Source: Flavobacterium johnsoniae UW101
GTDB lineage: Bacteria; Bacteroidota; Bacteroidia; Flavobacteriales; Flavobacteriaceae
Assembly (NCBI RefSeq): GCF_000016645.1
Contig: NC_009441.1
Location: forward strand, 6,032,873 to 6,096,872
Length of the DNA stretch: 64,000 nucleotides
Reading direction: 5' to 3'
Part shown: positions 50,402 to 58,780 of the stretch, piece after piece
Layout of the letters: each line of letters begins with the position of its first letter
How positions within the stretch are numbered: the stretch's first letter is position 1
Translations under genes and position numbers: made by a program
Notes under the pieces: model-generated
What the model saw: the letters and a program-made list of their open reading frames with translations, nothing else
Databases searched by the model: none
Told to the model about the DNA's origin: nothing

Positions 50402-51217
50402 TTATTCTAATATGATTTTTAACTGATTTTGAAAATCTTCATTCTCATTTACTCCAATATGTCCTTGATTTTTTAAAGGATAAAAATTTATTTTTGACTT
50501 TAAAAGTTCCTTTAATCTAACTGAATTATTAAAAGGAATTAATTGATCATCTGTTCCGTGAAAAATATAAATTGGAGCTTTTACTTCTGGAAGATAAACA
50601 TTAGTTTCCAAACTGAACTTTTTCATAAAATCCGGAAAAAATGGAACTCGTGAACTTGACAGCTCCAAAAAACTATAATAGGGAGCCTGAAGTATTAAAG
50701 CTTTAGGTTTGTTCTCTACAGCTAGTTTTACAGCAAACCCAGACCCAATAGAATATCCGGTAATTATAATTTTATCTTTTGAATACCTTTTAGAAATAGA
50801 GTTGTAAACGATCGAAATATCTTTTGATAATTGTTCTTCGTCTTCAATTTTTCCCTCACTTTTTCCAAAACTTCTATAATCAAGAATAAAAATGTCATAA
50901 CCTAAAGAAGTATATCTTTTTGCAATACTTCCCCAAGTTTCAAGTGTCCCAGCGTTTCCATGTAAATAAAAAACAAGTCCTTTCGATTTTTCAACTTTAA
51001 ATAAAAGCCCGTTTAACTTTACTCCGTCAAACGATGTAATATTAATTTCTTCAAACTTTTGCTGATATCCAAATTTATAATCTTTAGGCAGTCTTGAACT
51101 ATGAAAAACCAGTTCAACCTGATTAAAATAAACATAGGAAATTATTAAAATATAAATTACCAGAAAAAAACACAAAAGCGCAATAATCAAAAATTTAAAT
51201 GTTTTAATAATTTCCAT
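50402..51217 (-). CDS. Alpha/beta hydrolase, membrane-anchored, BEM46-like
   Basis: A 271-residue protein with one N-terminal membrane span (about 8-30) followed by a serine hydrolase. The oxyanion segment is YLHGNAGTLETWG, the nucleophile Ser lies in TGYSIGSG, Asp in FHGTDDQLIPF and His in NQGHIGV. The substrate is unknown; the family includes esterases and peptidases facing the membrane surface. Followed on the same strand by DUF2007. Confidence 0.85.
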   Translation of the reverse strand: MEIIKTFKFLIIALLCFFLVIYILIISYVYFNQVELVFHSSRLPKDYKFGYQQKFEEINITSFDGVKLNGLLFKVEKSKGLVFYLHGNAGTLETWGSIAKRYTSLGYDIFILDYRSFGKSEGKIEDEEQLSKDISIVYNSISKRYSKDKIIITGYSIGSGFAVKLAVENKPKALILQAPYYSFLELSSSRVPFFPDFMKKFSLETNVYLPEVKAPIYIFHGTDDQLIPFNNSVRLKELLKSKINFYPLKNQGHIGVNENEDFQNQLKIILE

Positions 51218-51243
51218 TAATCGAATTATAAAATTTTATATTC

Positions 51244-51861
51244 TTATTTCCTCTGATATTCATAAGTCAGGTTATAATCTGTTCCTGCCCAAAACAAAAA
51301 CAAAAAAGCACCGTTATTACTATCAGCTTCATTAATCAGAAGATTTCCATTTTTAGACAAGCCAATTCTTCTTTTATTGCTTTGGCATCCTCCCAAAAAA
51401 TAAGGAATTCCAGTGCATTTTGAGAACTTATTATCCAGATAAAACATTCCTTTTTTGAGTTTTCCCGACAACAGCGTATCCTTAATTACTTCAGAATCCT
51501 GATACACTTTTATCAAAAGTAATTTTTCCGATTGAAATTTAAGAGCAATGCTGCGATTACTATTTTCGCTTTTTCGGTATATTTTCTTTTTGATGCTGAC
51601 ATTTGGTATTACCATAAATTGATAAGCATCATCCAGAAATAAGGAATCCGGAAGCTTATCATTTGATGTGATTTCTTCCGGAACTTTTTCTTTATATCTT
51701 ATAATCGGATTAAGAGCATAATTCCCTTCAAGCTTGGAAATATTTTCTCTTTCTAAATCTTGCAGTGACGCTTCAAAAGTTTTTTTTGAAAAGCTGGCAC
51801 AACTTAAAAAACTAGTTGTAATAAACATTGTAAGCAAAAAATATAAAAGATGTTTTCTCAT
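51244..51861 (-). CDS. Lipoprotein of unknown function
   Basis: A 205-residue lipoprotein (signal peptide with lipobox SFLSC, Cys21). The mature part is beta-rich, with two Cys in FSKCTGIPYFLGGCQSN that could pair, and ends in an aromatic strand (FLFWAGTDYNLTYEYQRK). No family recognised. 26 nt before the hydrolase gene on the same strand, so co-expression is likely. Confidence 0.65.
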   Translation of the reverse strand: MRKHLLYFLLTMFITTSFLSCASFSKKTFEASLQDLERENISKLEGNYALNPIIRYKEKVPEEITSNDKLPDSLFLDDAYQFMVIPNVSIKKKIYRKSENSNRSIALKFQSEKLLLIKVYQDSEVIKDTLLSGKLKKGMFYLDNKFSKCTGIPYFLGGCQSNKRRIGLSKNGNLLINEADSNNGAFLFLFWAGTDYNLTYEYQRK

Positions 51862-51896
51862 TCGATGTTTATTACAATTTCAAGTTTCTCTACATA

Positions 51897-52562
51897 TTAT
51901 TCTTCTTCCTCAATATCGTCGTCTTCTTCGTCAAGTTCCTCCTCGCCTTCTTCATCCATATCAAATAAATATGGCTCTACTAGCATTTTATCTGCCAATA
52001 TTTCGATACGCTCTGACAATGTTTCAGCAAAAATTAAACGCTGTGTTTTAGCAATACTGTTTGAAATACGCATGATCTTCGTTTCATGACGCAGTTTTAA
52101 AATAGGATCAGCATCATCTAAGATAAACATTCTTAAACGATTTACGTTATAACCAGCCGTTGAAAACATTTCGCTTAATTTATTTGGCGTTCCAATTAAA
52201 ACATCGATTCCGGTAGAAACATAATTTTTATCGTAATCCATATCGCCTTTATCATGCACACCGTAAACTTCGAGATTGGTATATTTTCCGTATTTCTCAA
52301 AAAGTTCTTCCATTTCAAGCACCTTTTCTTTGTCTTCAACAATAATCAAAGCACGAGGCGATTCTTCATTTTTTCCAGCTAACTGCTGAATAACATTCAG
52401 GACAATTGTAGTGGTTTTTCCGCTTTTTTCAGGAGAAATAATTATACAATCTGCACCGCTTTTTATGATCGAAAAAGTTTCCATCTGCAAAACATTTGCT
52501 TCTGTTAAACCATTTTCAATTAATCCGTCTTGTAATTTCTCGTTTATCTTTTTTAGTTTCAT
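51897..52562 (-). CDS. DEAD-box-like protein with only the first RecA domain
   Basis: A 221-residue protein. Q-motif-like start (ENGLTEANVLQMETFSII), motif I SPEKSGKTTT, motif Ib IGTPNKL, motif II LDDAD in place of DEAD, and motif III-like FAET. The second RecA domain with motifs IV-VI is absent. The C-terminal 25 residues are almost entirely Asp and Glu. It may bind ATP and RNA but cannot act as a standard helicase. The normal stop and acid tail argue against a frameshift truncation. Confidence 0.78.
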   Translation of the reverse strand: MKLKKINEKLQDGLIENGLTEANVLQMETFSIIKSGADCIIISPEKSGKTTTIVLNVIQQLAGKNEESPRALIIVEDKEKVLEMEELFEKYGKYTNLEVYGVHDKGDMDYDKNYVSTGIDVLIGTPNKLSEMFSTAGYNVNRLRMFILDDADPILKLRHETKIMRISNSIAKTQRLIFAETLSERIEILADKMLVEPYLFDMDEEGEEELDEEDDDIEEEE

Positions 52563-52565
52563 TTT

Positions 52566-52662
52566 TTTTATGCTTTAAGCTTTAAGCTGAACGCTGTAAG
52601 CAAAAATTATTTAGTTTCTATAAAAGCTTAAAGCCCAAAGCTTATAGCCTAAAGCGCGAAGC
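52566..52662. repeat. AAGCTT-type short-unit inverted repeat
   Basis: GCTTTAAGCTTTAAGC-type tract near 52570 and the complementary AAGCTTAAAGCCCAAAGC tract near 52626, another 10-12-nt-unit intergenic repeat between two minus-strand genes. Confidence 0.6.
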
Positions 52663-52665
52663 ACT

Positions 52666-53829
52666 TTACTTGCTTGCGAACATTTTCACGTCATTTTCGG
52701 AGATTTCACTGCCTCCTAAAATGATTAATCTTTCTACAACATTTCGCAGTTCACGAATATTTCCGGTCCAATCATATTCCTGCAATAATTGTATCGCCTG
52801 CGCCGAAAATCCTTTAACCGCATTTCCTTGTTCTGATGCAATTTTCTCTGCAAAATGCGAAATTAAAGCTGGAATATCATCACGTCTTTCATTTAAAGGC
52901 GGTACTTTAATTAAAATTACTGCCAGACGGTGGTATAAATCTTCACGGAAACGACCTTCGGCAATTTCTGTTTTTAAATCTTTATTAGTTGCCGCAACAA
53001 CACGAACATCAACTTTAATGTCTTTATCGGCACCAACTCTTGTAATCATGCTTTCCTGCAACGCTCGCAAAACTTTTGCCTGCGCCGAAAGACTCATGTC
53101 ACCAATTTCATCTAAGAAAATAGTTCCTTTATCTGCAGCTTCAAACTTTCCGGCACGATCTTTCACCGCAGATGTAAAAGCACCTTTTACGTGTCCGAAT
53201 AACTCACTTTCAATCAACTCACTCGGAATTGCCGCACAGTTTACTTCGATTAAAGGAAAACCAGAACGTTCGCTTTTTTCGTGTAATTGATGTGCTACTA
53301 ATTCTTTTCCGGTTCCGTTTGGTCCCGTGATTAAAACTCTGGCTTCTGTTGGAGCAACTTTATCAATCATCACTTTTATATGATTGATTGATTCGCTCTC
53401 ACCAATCATTTCGTAATTTTTGCTGACTTTTTTCTTTAGAATTTTATTTTCAACTACTAATTGTTTTTTATCTAAAGCATTGCGGACAGTATTCAATAAA
53501 CGATTCAAATCCGGCGGTTTCGAAATATAATCAAAAGCTCCTAAACGCATAGTCTGAATCGCAGTTTCCATATCGCCGTGACCCGATATCATGACCATCG
53601 GAATTTCTGGTTTTATCTTTTTTGCTTCTTCCAAAACCTCAACACCGTCCATTTTTGGCATTTTGATATCGCACAAAACCAAATCGTAATCGTTGTTTTT
53701 TATTTTTTCAAGTCCTGCAGCCCCATCTTCGGCTTCATCTACCTGATAGGAATCATTTTCTTCTGATAAAATTTTTACCAAAACTCTTCTAATCGCTGCT
53801 TCGTCTTCGATAATTAGTATTTTACTCAT
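52666..53829 (-). CDS. NtrC-type sigma-54 activator lacking a DNA-binding domain
   Basis: A 387-residue response regulator. The receiver domain (1-120) has phospho-acceptor Asp54 in LCDIKMP and Lys104. The AAA+ domain has Walker A GPNGTGKE (169-176), sigma-54-contact loop GAFTSA (216-221, usually GAFTGA) and Walker B GTIFLDEIGD (235-244), plus an R-finger region. It ends at VKMFASK just after the AAA+ lid, with no Fis-type HTH. The ATG at 53829 precedes a normal receiver start; upstream in-frame codons lie in the repeat region. Confidence 0.88.
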   Translation of the reverse strand: MSKILIIEDEAAIRRVLVKILSEENDSYQVDEAEDGAAGLEKIKNNDYDLVLCDIKMPKMDGVEVLEEAKKIKPEIPMVMISGHGDMETAIQTMRLGAFDYISKPPDLNRLLNTVRNALDKKQLVVENKILKKKVSKNYEMIGESESINHIKVMIDKVAPTEARVLITGPNGTGKELVAHQLHEKSERSGFPLIEVNCAAIPSELIESELFGHVKGAFTSAVKDRAGKFEAADKGTIFLDEIGDMSLSAQAKVLRALQESMITRVGADKDIKVDVRVVAATNKDLKTEIAEGRFREDLYHRLAVILIKVPPLNERRDDIPALISHFAEKIASEQGNAVKGFSAQAIQLLQEYDWTGNIRELRNVVERLIILGGSEISENDVKMFASK

Positions 53830-53831
53830 TT

Positions 53832-54020
53832 TTTTTCTAAGGTTCAAAGTTACAAAGGCACAGAGGTGCAAAGTTTTAAATCTTTGTCGTCATTTACCTT
53901 TTAACCTGTTATTAGTAATATCTCTTTTATGCTTAGCGTAATTCTAAAAGTTGTATATCCTAAGTTTCTAAAAATCCAAAAATCTTTGAACCTTTGTTTC
54001 TTTGGACCTTTGCAACTTTA
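53832..54020. repeat. AAGGTTCAAAG/CTTTGAACC inverted repeat tract
   Basis: CTAAGGTTCAAAGTTACAAAGG near 53838 and the complementary CTTTGAACCTTTGTTTC near 53983 form an imperfect palindrome around the gap between the NtrC-like gene and the ABC permease gene. Confidence 0.6.
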
Positions 54021-54025
54021 AAGAA

Positions 54026-55342
54026 CTAGTACTTCAACCACTTATACAATTCCTTCCAGGTTGGTTTTTTGCCGTACATTAAAATACCTACTCGGTAAAT
54101 TTTAGCTGCGAACCATACAACAAGGAAAAATGAAGCAAACAATAATGATACCGAAATTGCGATTTGCCACCACGGCACGCCAAACGGTATACGCATTAAC
54201 ATAACTATTGGCGAGGTTAACGGAATCATTGAAAACACAACTGCAATAGTTCCGTGCGGATCGTTTACTACAGTAAAAAATCCGATGTAAACACTTAGTA
54301 TCAGCGGCATTAAAATTGGCAGTAAAAACTGCTGTGAATCTGTTTGATTATCAACTGCTGCTCCAATTGCTGCATAGAATGAACTGTATAGAAAATATCC
54401 TCCAATAAAATAAATTACAAAACCAATTATAATACTTGCTATTGGCAGATTCCATAATTCGGCAATATACATTTGCGCCGATCCTGAAAACTCATGCTGT
54501 GCTGACTGCATCATTTCTGGCGAAATTCTCGCCGTTGGCCCTACATTTACGCCAAAAAATGCCGAAGCAGCAAACATTAATCCCAAACCAATAATAGCCC
54601 AAATCATAAACTGTAAAATTCCGGCCAGTGAAGTTCCTACAATTTTACCAATCATTAACTGAAATGGTTTTACTGATGATATAATGATTTCGATAATTCT
54701 ATTTGTTTTTTCTTCGATTACGCTTCGCATTACCATATTTCCATAAATGATAATAAACATCATAATCAAGTATCCAAATGCACCGCCAATTCCAATTTTA
54801 ATTTCGTTTAATCCTTTTAGACTTTCTTCTCCGGAAGCTTTCACCAAATGGATATTAACATTTGACTGTGCTTTTTGAATTGCCAGCGTATCTAGTTTAG
54901 CTTCTTCGAGATTTAGTTTTGTAATTTTATTTCCAATAATATCCTGTGTGTTTTCGATAAAAGAAATACTTGGGCTGTTATTAGAAATAAATTCAATTTT
55001 ACTTTCTAAATCTTTTTTATCATTTGTTTTTGGGATAACAATTAAACCGCTGAAATTTTCTTTTGTAATACTGTCTTTTAAAGCTTTTACATCAATTTCA
55101 GATAAATTATAATATTTAAACTCTGAACTGTTTTTGTTTTCTTTCAAAAAATCGGCAGCAAAAAGTCCGGTTTCATCATGAATCGCTATTCGTTTCGTTT
55201 CGGCTTTCATTGAACTTAAATAGCCGATAAAAACAGCAATAGCCACAAATAAAAGCGGGCTCAAAAAAGTCATGACAACAAAAGATTTATTGCGGACTTT
55301 GGCAATAAATTCTCTTTTTATAATTAATGAAATAATACTCAT
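54026..55342 (-). CDS. ABC-2 type transporter permease (NatB-like)
   Basis: A 438-residue permease: one N-terminal span (about 22-45), a large extracytoplasmic domain (46-175), then five or six spans (about 180-420). EEKTNRIIEIIISSVKPFQLMIGKIVGTSLAG is the ABC-2 signature. Together with the ATPase gene just upstream on the same strand it forms an exporter of the NatAB/antibiotic type. Substrate unknown (Na+ efflux is known for NatAB of Bacillus). Confidence 0.88.
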   Translation of the reverse strand: MSIISLIIKREFIAKVRNKSFVVMTFLSPLLFVAIAVFIGYLSSMKAETKRIAIHDETGLFAADFLKENKNSSEFKYYNLSEIDVKALKDSITKENFSGLIVIPKTNDKKDLESKIEFISNNSPSISFIENTQDIIGNKITKLNLEEAKLDTLAIQKAQSNVNIHLVKASGEESLKGLNEIKIGIGGAFGYLIMMFIIIYGNMVMRSVIEEKTNRIIEIIISSVKPFQLMIGKIVGTSLAGILQFMIWAIIGLGLMFAASAFFGVNVGPTARISPEMMQSAQHEFSGSAQMYIAELWNLPIASIIIGFVIYFIGGYFLYSSFYAAIGAAVDNQTDSQQFLLPILMPLILSVYIGFFTVVNDPHGTIAVVFSMIPLTSPIVMLMRIPFGVPWWQIAISVSLLFASFFLVVWFAAKIYRVGILMYGKKPTWKELYKWLKY

Positions 55343-55344
55343 TT

Positions 55345-55435
55345 CTTGATTTTAGATTTTAGATTGTTGACTTTAGATTTTTAAATTTCAGGATTAATTC
55401 TGAAATCTATCCTGAGGCTTCGGGACTGAGATCTA
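55345..55435. repeat. GATTTTAGATT-type short-unit repeat
   Basis: GATTTTAGATTTTAGATTG tandem units, followed by a TTTCAGGATTAATTCTGAAA hairpin. A second GATTTTAGATT tract occurs at 60214-60248. It lies between the ABC ATPase and permease genes. Confidence 0.6.
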
Positions 55436-56362
55436 AACTTTATTTTCTGTAACAGTCTGAATAAAAATATCGTTAATGCTTGGAATTTTTTCCACGAAAT
55501 GTGTTACTTGTCCGCGCTGCGTCAAAACATTTAATAATTCGTTTGGTGAAGCATTTCCTATTTGAATATTCAATTTTAAATCATCATTTAAAGATTTAAA
55601 ACTCGCAGGAGAAACAGTAAATTTTTGTGTAATGTCATACATCAAACCTTCAACATTATTTGTCAGGATTCCCACTTCAAAACTGTTCGTTCTAAATTGA
55701 CGTTTTACATCAACAACTTTTCCCTCAATTAATTTATTTGATTTGTGGATTAAGGCAATGTTTTCACAAAGCTCTTCTACGCTTTCCATTCGGTGCGTAG
55801 AAAAAATTATAGTAGAACCTTGTTCTTTTAATGCCAGAATTTCATCTTTAATAACATTGGCATTTACAGGATCAAATCCAGAAAAAGGCTCATCTAAAAT
55901 AAGCAGTTTTGGTTTGTGCAAAACACAAACTACAAACTGAATTTTTTGCGCCATTCCTTTAGAAAGTTCCTGAATTTTTTTGTTCCACCAGCCTTGAATT
56001 CCTAAACGATCAAACCAATAATCCAATTGTTTTTTGGCTTCGGCTTTAGAAAGTCCTTTCATTTGAGCAAGATACAAACATTGTTCCCCTACTCTCATTG
56101 AACTGTACAAACCTCTTTCTTCCGGCAGATAACCAATTGTCTGCACGTGTTTTGGCTGTAATTTTTCTCCATCTAAAATTATCTCACCGCTATCCGGAAG
56201 TGTAATTTGATTTATGATTCGAATAAGGGATGTTTTTCCAGCTCCATTTGGACCTAAAAGTCCATATATACTGCCTTTTGGCACATTTAATGAAACTTCG
56301 TTAAGCGCTACATAATCGCCATATTGTTTTACGACTTTATGTACTTCTAGTAAGTTGCTCAT
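55433..56362 (-). CDS. ABC transporter ATP-binding protein (NatA-like)
   Basis: A 309-residue ATPase. Walker A GPNGAGKT (38-45), Q-loop GYLPEERGLYSSM, signature LSKGMAQKIQF (about 137-147, an LSxG variant), Walker B LLILDEPFSGFDPVN and switch His in STHRMESVEE. The C-terminal 80 residues are the DUF4162-like accessory domain of NatA-type ATPases. It supplies energy to the permease encoded directly downstream. Confidence 0.92.
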   Translation of the reverse strand: MSNLLEVHKVVKQYGDYVALNEVSLNVPKGSIYGLLGPNGAGKTSLIRIINQITLPDSGEIILDGEKLQPKHVQTIGYLPEERGLYSSMRVGEQCLYLAQMKGLSKAEAKKQLDYWFDRLGIQGWWNKKIQELSKGMAQKIQFVVCVLHKPKLLILDEPFSGFDPVNANVIKDEILALKEQGSTIIFSTHRMESVEELCENIALIHKSNKLIEGKVVDVKRQFRTNSFEVGILTNNVEGLMYDITQKFTVSPASFKSLNDDLKLNIQIGNASPNELLNVLTQRGQVTHFVEKIPSINDIFIQTVTENKV

Positions 56363-56456
56363 TTTATTTTTTAGGTTTTCTTTTAGCGGCTTTTTTTATT
56401 TTAGCCAACAATCTGTAAAAGTAAATAATTCATAGCGAATCTGCATTATAATACGC

Positions 56457-56492
56457 AAAAAACCCATTCTATTTGTATAGAATGGGTTTTTG
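56457..56492 (-). terminator. Intrinsic terminator of dnaJ
   Basis: Stem AAAAACCCATTCTAT with its complement and 4-nt loop, ending in a T run on the minus strand. It lies 32 nt past the dnaJ stop codon. Confidence 0.85.
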
Positions 56493-56523
56493 TTTTATAT
56501 AAACCTTTTAGAGAAAGTTTAGA

Positions 56524-57630
56524 TTATGAGAACATATCTTTTACTTTTTCAAAAAATGATTTCTCTGATTTTTCAGGACTTGGAACAAAGTGTTCATCGT
56601 TTAAGGCATTCTCAAAGAATTGTTTTTGTTCTTTGTTTAATGTTTTTGGAGTCCAAACGTTTACGTGAACTAATAAATCTCCGCTTCCGTAACCATTTAA
56701 ACTTGGAATTCCTTTTCCTTTTAATCTTAAAATTTTTCCAGACTGAATTCCTTCTTCTAATTTAATGCGAACTTTTCCATTAATAGCTTCAATATCTTTT
56801 GAAGCTCCTAAAACTGCTTCTGGAAAACTGATGTATAAATCAAAGTGAACGTTTTCACCTTCACGTTTTAGAAATTCGTGTTCTACTTCTTCAATTGCAA
56901 CAATTAAATCTCCCGGAATACTATTTCCTGGCGCATCATTACCTTTGTTAGAAACTTTTAACTGCATTCCATCAACAACTCCCGCAGGAATTTTGATTGA
57001 TACCGTTTCATCTTCCTGAACCATTCCCTGAGCATCTGCTTCGGCAGGTCTTTTATCTAAAATCTGACCAGAACCACCACAGGTAGGACAAGTTGATGCA
57101 GACTGCATTCTTCCTAAAATAGTATTGGTTACACGCATTACTTGTCCCTGACCGTTACAAGTTGTACATGTTTTATACGTTACACCTTTAGCCTGAACTT
57201 TACGTTTTACTTTAACTTTTTTCTCAACTCCATTTGCAATTTCTTCTAAAGTAAGTTTTACTTTAATTCGAAGATTGCTTCCTTTTGCACGGCGAGGACC
57301 TCCGCCTCCGCCTCCGAAACCGCCAAATCCACCTCCAAAAATATCACCAAACTGGCTGAAAATGTCATCCATATTCATACCGCCGTGACCGCCAAATCCG
57401 CCAGAACCATCAAATGCCTGATGTCCATATTGATCGTATTTTGCTTTTTTCTGCGGATCACTTAAAACCTCATAAGCTTCTGCTGCTAATTTGAAGTTTT
57501 CTTCTGCCTCTTTGTCGCCTGGATTTTTATCAGGATGGTATTTTAAAGCACTTTTTCTATATGCTTTTTTAATTTCGGCAGCATCAGCATTTTTTGAAAT
57601 GCCTAGTATTTCGTAAAAATCTTTTTTCAT
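56524..57630 (-). CDS. dnaJ: Chaperone DnaJ with a reduced zinc region
   Basis: A 368-residue co-chaperone of DnaK. J-domain 1-66 with HPD at 32-34, Gly/Phe-rich region 73-114, cysteine region 150-195, then substrate-binding beta domains. Only two CxxCxGxG repeats are present (155-162 and 181-188); typical DnaJ has four. The ATG at 57630 gives the canonical MKKDFYEILG start. It lies 68 nt downstream of grpE in the same direction. Confidence 0.95.
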   Translation of the reverse strand: MKKDFYEILGISKNADAAEIKKAYRKSALKYHPDKNPGDKEAEENFKLAAEAYEVLSDPQKKAKYDQYGHQAFDGSGGFGGHGGMNMDDIFSQFGDIFGGGFGGFGGGGGGPRRAKGSNLRIKVKLTLEEIANGVEKKVKVKRKVQAKGVTYKTCTTCNGQGQVMRVTNTILGRMQSASTCPTCGGSGQILDKRPAEADAQGMVQEDETVSIKIPAGVVDGMQLKVSNKGNDAPGNSIPGDLIVAIEEVEHEFLKREGENVHFDLYISFPEAVLGASKDIEAINGKVRIKLEEGIQSGKILRLKGKGIPSLNGYGSGDLLVHVNVWTPKTLNKEQKQFFENALNDEHFVPSPEKSEKSFFEKVKDMFS

Positions 57631-57698
57631 AATTAGATTAAGTTCCAAATCTTAAAATTCCAAAATCCAAAAAATGCTTTTGAAATTTATTGCATTTT

Positions 57699-58277
57699 TT
57701 AGTTTCCAACAACAACTTTAGGATAACGAATAATTTTTTCTCCTAATTTGTATCCTTTTTCAATAACATCTACAACTTTCCCTTTTAATTTATCCGATGG
57801 AGCTGGAATTTGGGTAATTGCTTCAGCAATATCAGCATTGAATGCATCTCCTGCCTGAATTTCAACCTGCTCTAAGCCTTTAGAAACTAAAGTGCTTTTT
57901 AATTTTTCGTGAATCAGTTCAACACCTTTTTTCAAATTTTCATCATCAGATTTGTTGATCTCTACAGCTGCTCTGTCGAAATCATCTAAAACAGGAAGCA
58001 TAGCCAATAAAACTTCTTGGTTTGCCGTTTTAAATAAATCGATACGCTCTTTTGAAGTTCTTTTTTTGTAATTTTCAAATTCAGCAAATAATCTCAGAAA
58101 CTTATCTTTTTCTTTCGCCAAGTCTTGGGCTAATTGCTCCTCAACACTTAATTCTTCAACAATTAACTGCTCTCCGTTTGCATTGTTCTCTAACGTTACA
58201 TCGTCTAATTCCTGATCGAATTCTGTATTTTCCGTAGTCATATTACTTTTATTTTTAAAAATATTCTTAAACTTCAT
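57699..58277 (-). CDS. grpE: Nucleotide exchange factor GrpE
   Basis: A 192-residue DnaK exchange factor. An acidic N-terminal tail (20-55), a long coiled coil (about 55-110; AEFENYKKRTSKERIDLFKTANQEVL) and the beta-domain end (DAFNADIAEAITQIPAPSDKLKGKVVDVIEKGYKLGEKIIRYPKVVVG) are canonical. An internal ATG at codon 13 is another start candidate; the first ATG fits the promoter spacing well. dnaK itself is not adjacent. Confidence 0.95.
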   Translation of the reverse strand: MKFKNIFKNKSNMTTENTEFDQELDDVTLENNANGEQLIVEELSVEEQLAQDLAKEKDKFLRLFAEFENYKKRTSKERIDLFKTANQEVLLAMLPVLDDFDRAAVEINKSDDENLKKGVELIHEKLKSTLVSKGLEQVEIQAGDAFNADIAEAITQIPAPSDKLKGKVVDVIEKGYKLGEKIIRYPKVVVGN

Positions 58278-58301
58278 TTTTTATTTCTTTCTTTTGGATT
58301 G

Positions 58302-58334
58302 CAAAAGTACTGCCAAATCTCATAAAATGTCAAA
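58302..58334 (-). promoter_or_regulatory. Promoter of the grpE-dnaJ operon
   Basis: Minus-strand TTTG (58334-58331), 21 nt, then TACTTTTG (58309-58302). An inverted repeat TCTCATAA/TTATGAGA (58318-58325 and 58350-58357) overlaps and flanks the -33 region. No CIRCE element is present. Confidence 0.6.
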
Positions 58335-58433
58335 TTGTCACTTTATTAGTTATGAGACTTTTAAAAACAGAAAACAGTCCGTGAAATTTTATTATAATTT
58401 TAAGACTATTACGTTTTAGTTGTCGTATATTTG

Positions 58434-58568
58434 AGTACCAAAGTATAATTAAATTATTACCTAACAAAATTGAATTTAAGGGTTGGCTTCGGCCTCTAAA
58501 TAATTATTAATTCAAGTTTACCTTATATTAAAAAAAGCTTCGCCTTTATAGAGACGAAGCTTTTTTTT
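58434..58568 (+). ncRNA. Candidate small RNA
   Basis: A TATATTTG box (58426-58433) is followed by about 100 nt that can fold into a rod: GTATAA/TTATAT and TTGAATT/AATTCAA pairs around a GGC-TTCG-GCC hairpin (near 58490). It ends in the strong hairpin and T run at 58531-58568. No open frame. It lies in the 58278-58589 gap between grpE and tRNA-Trp, on the opposite strand to both. The -33 element is weak. Flavobacterial 6S RNA is one known structure of this size class; I cannot confirm it. Confidence 0.35.
58531..58568. terminator. Bidirectional intrinsic terminator
   Basis: 12-bp stem AAAAAAGCTTCG/CGAAGCTTTTTT with a 12-nt loop and T runs on both strands. On the minus strand it follows tRNA-Trp; on the plus strand it would end the candidate small RNA. 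Confidence 0.8.
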
Positions 58569-58589
58569 ATACTTAACTATTTAATTTTG

Positions 58590-58660
58590 CACGGGCGGAG
58601 GGATTCGAACCCCCATCAACGGTTTTGGAGACCGCTATTCTACCCTTGAACTACGCCCGT
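58590..58660 (-). tRNA. tRNA-Trp (anticodon CCA)
   Basis: The 71-nt cloverleaf on the minus strand has a 7-bp acceptor stem (ACGGGCG/CGCCCGT) and discriminator G. The anticodon stem is GCGGT/ACCGT with loop CTCCAAA, anticodon CCA. The T arm is GGGGG-TTCGAAT-CCCTC with canonical TTCGA. CCA is not encoded. Confidence 0.93.
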
Positions 58661-58780
58661 AACTTAAGGTCGGCAAATTAAAAGTTTTTTTTCTTTACAG
58701 GCAACTATTTTAGGCAGAGATTTAAAAAGAAAATCCTTTAAATGACCGCAATCTAAAGCAAAAACCTTCGCTACAGACAG

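Noticed and set aside
51899..51975. Tandem repeat of TTCTTC-type units as a regulatory microsatellite
   Set aside because: It is simply the coding sequence of the acidic Glu/Asp tail of the DEAD-box-like protein read on the opposite strand.
52670..53290. A 206-codon open frame on the plus strand opposite the NtrC-type regulator gene
   Set aside because: It is antisense to conserved AAA+ motifs and has no promoter or homology pattern of its own.
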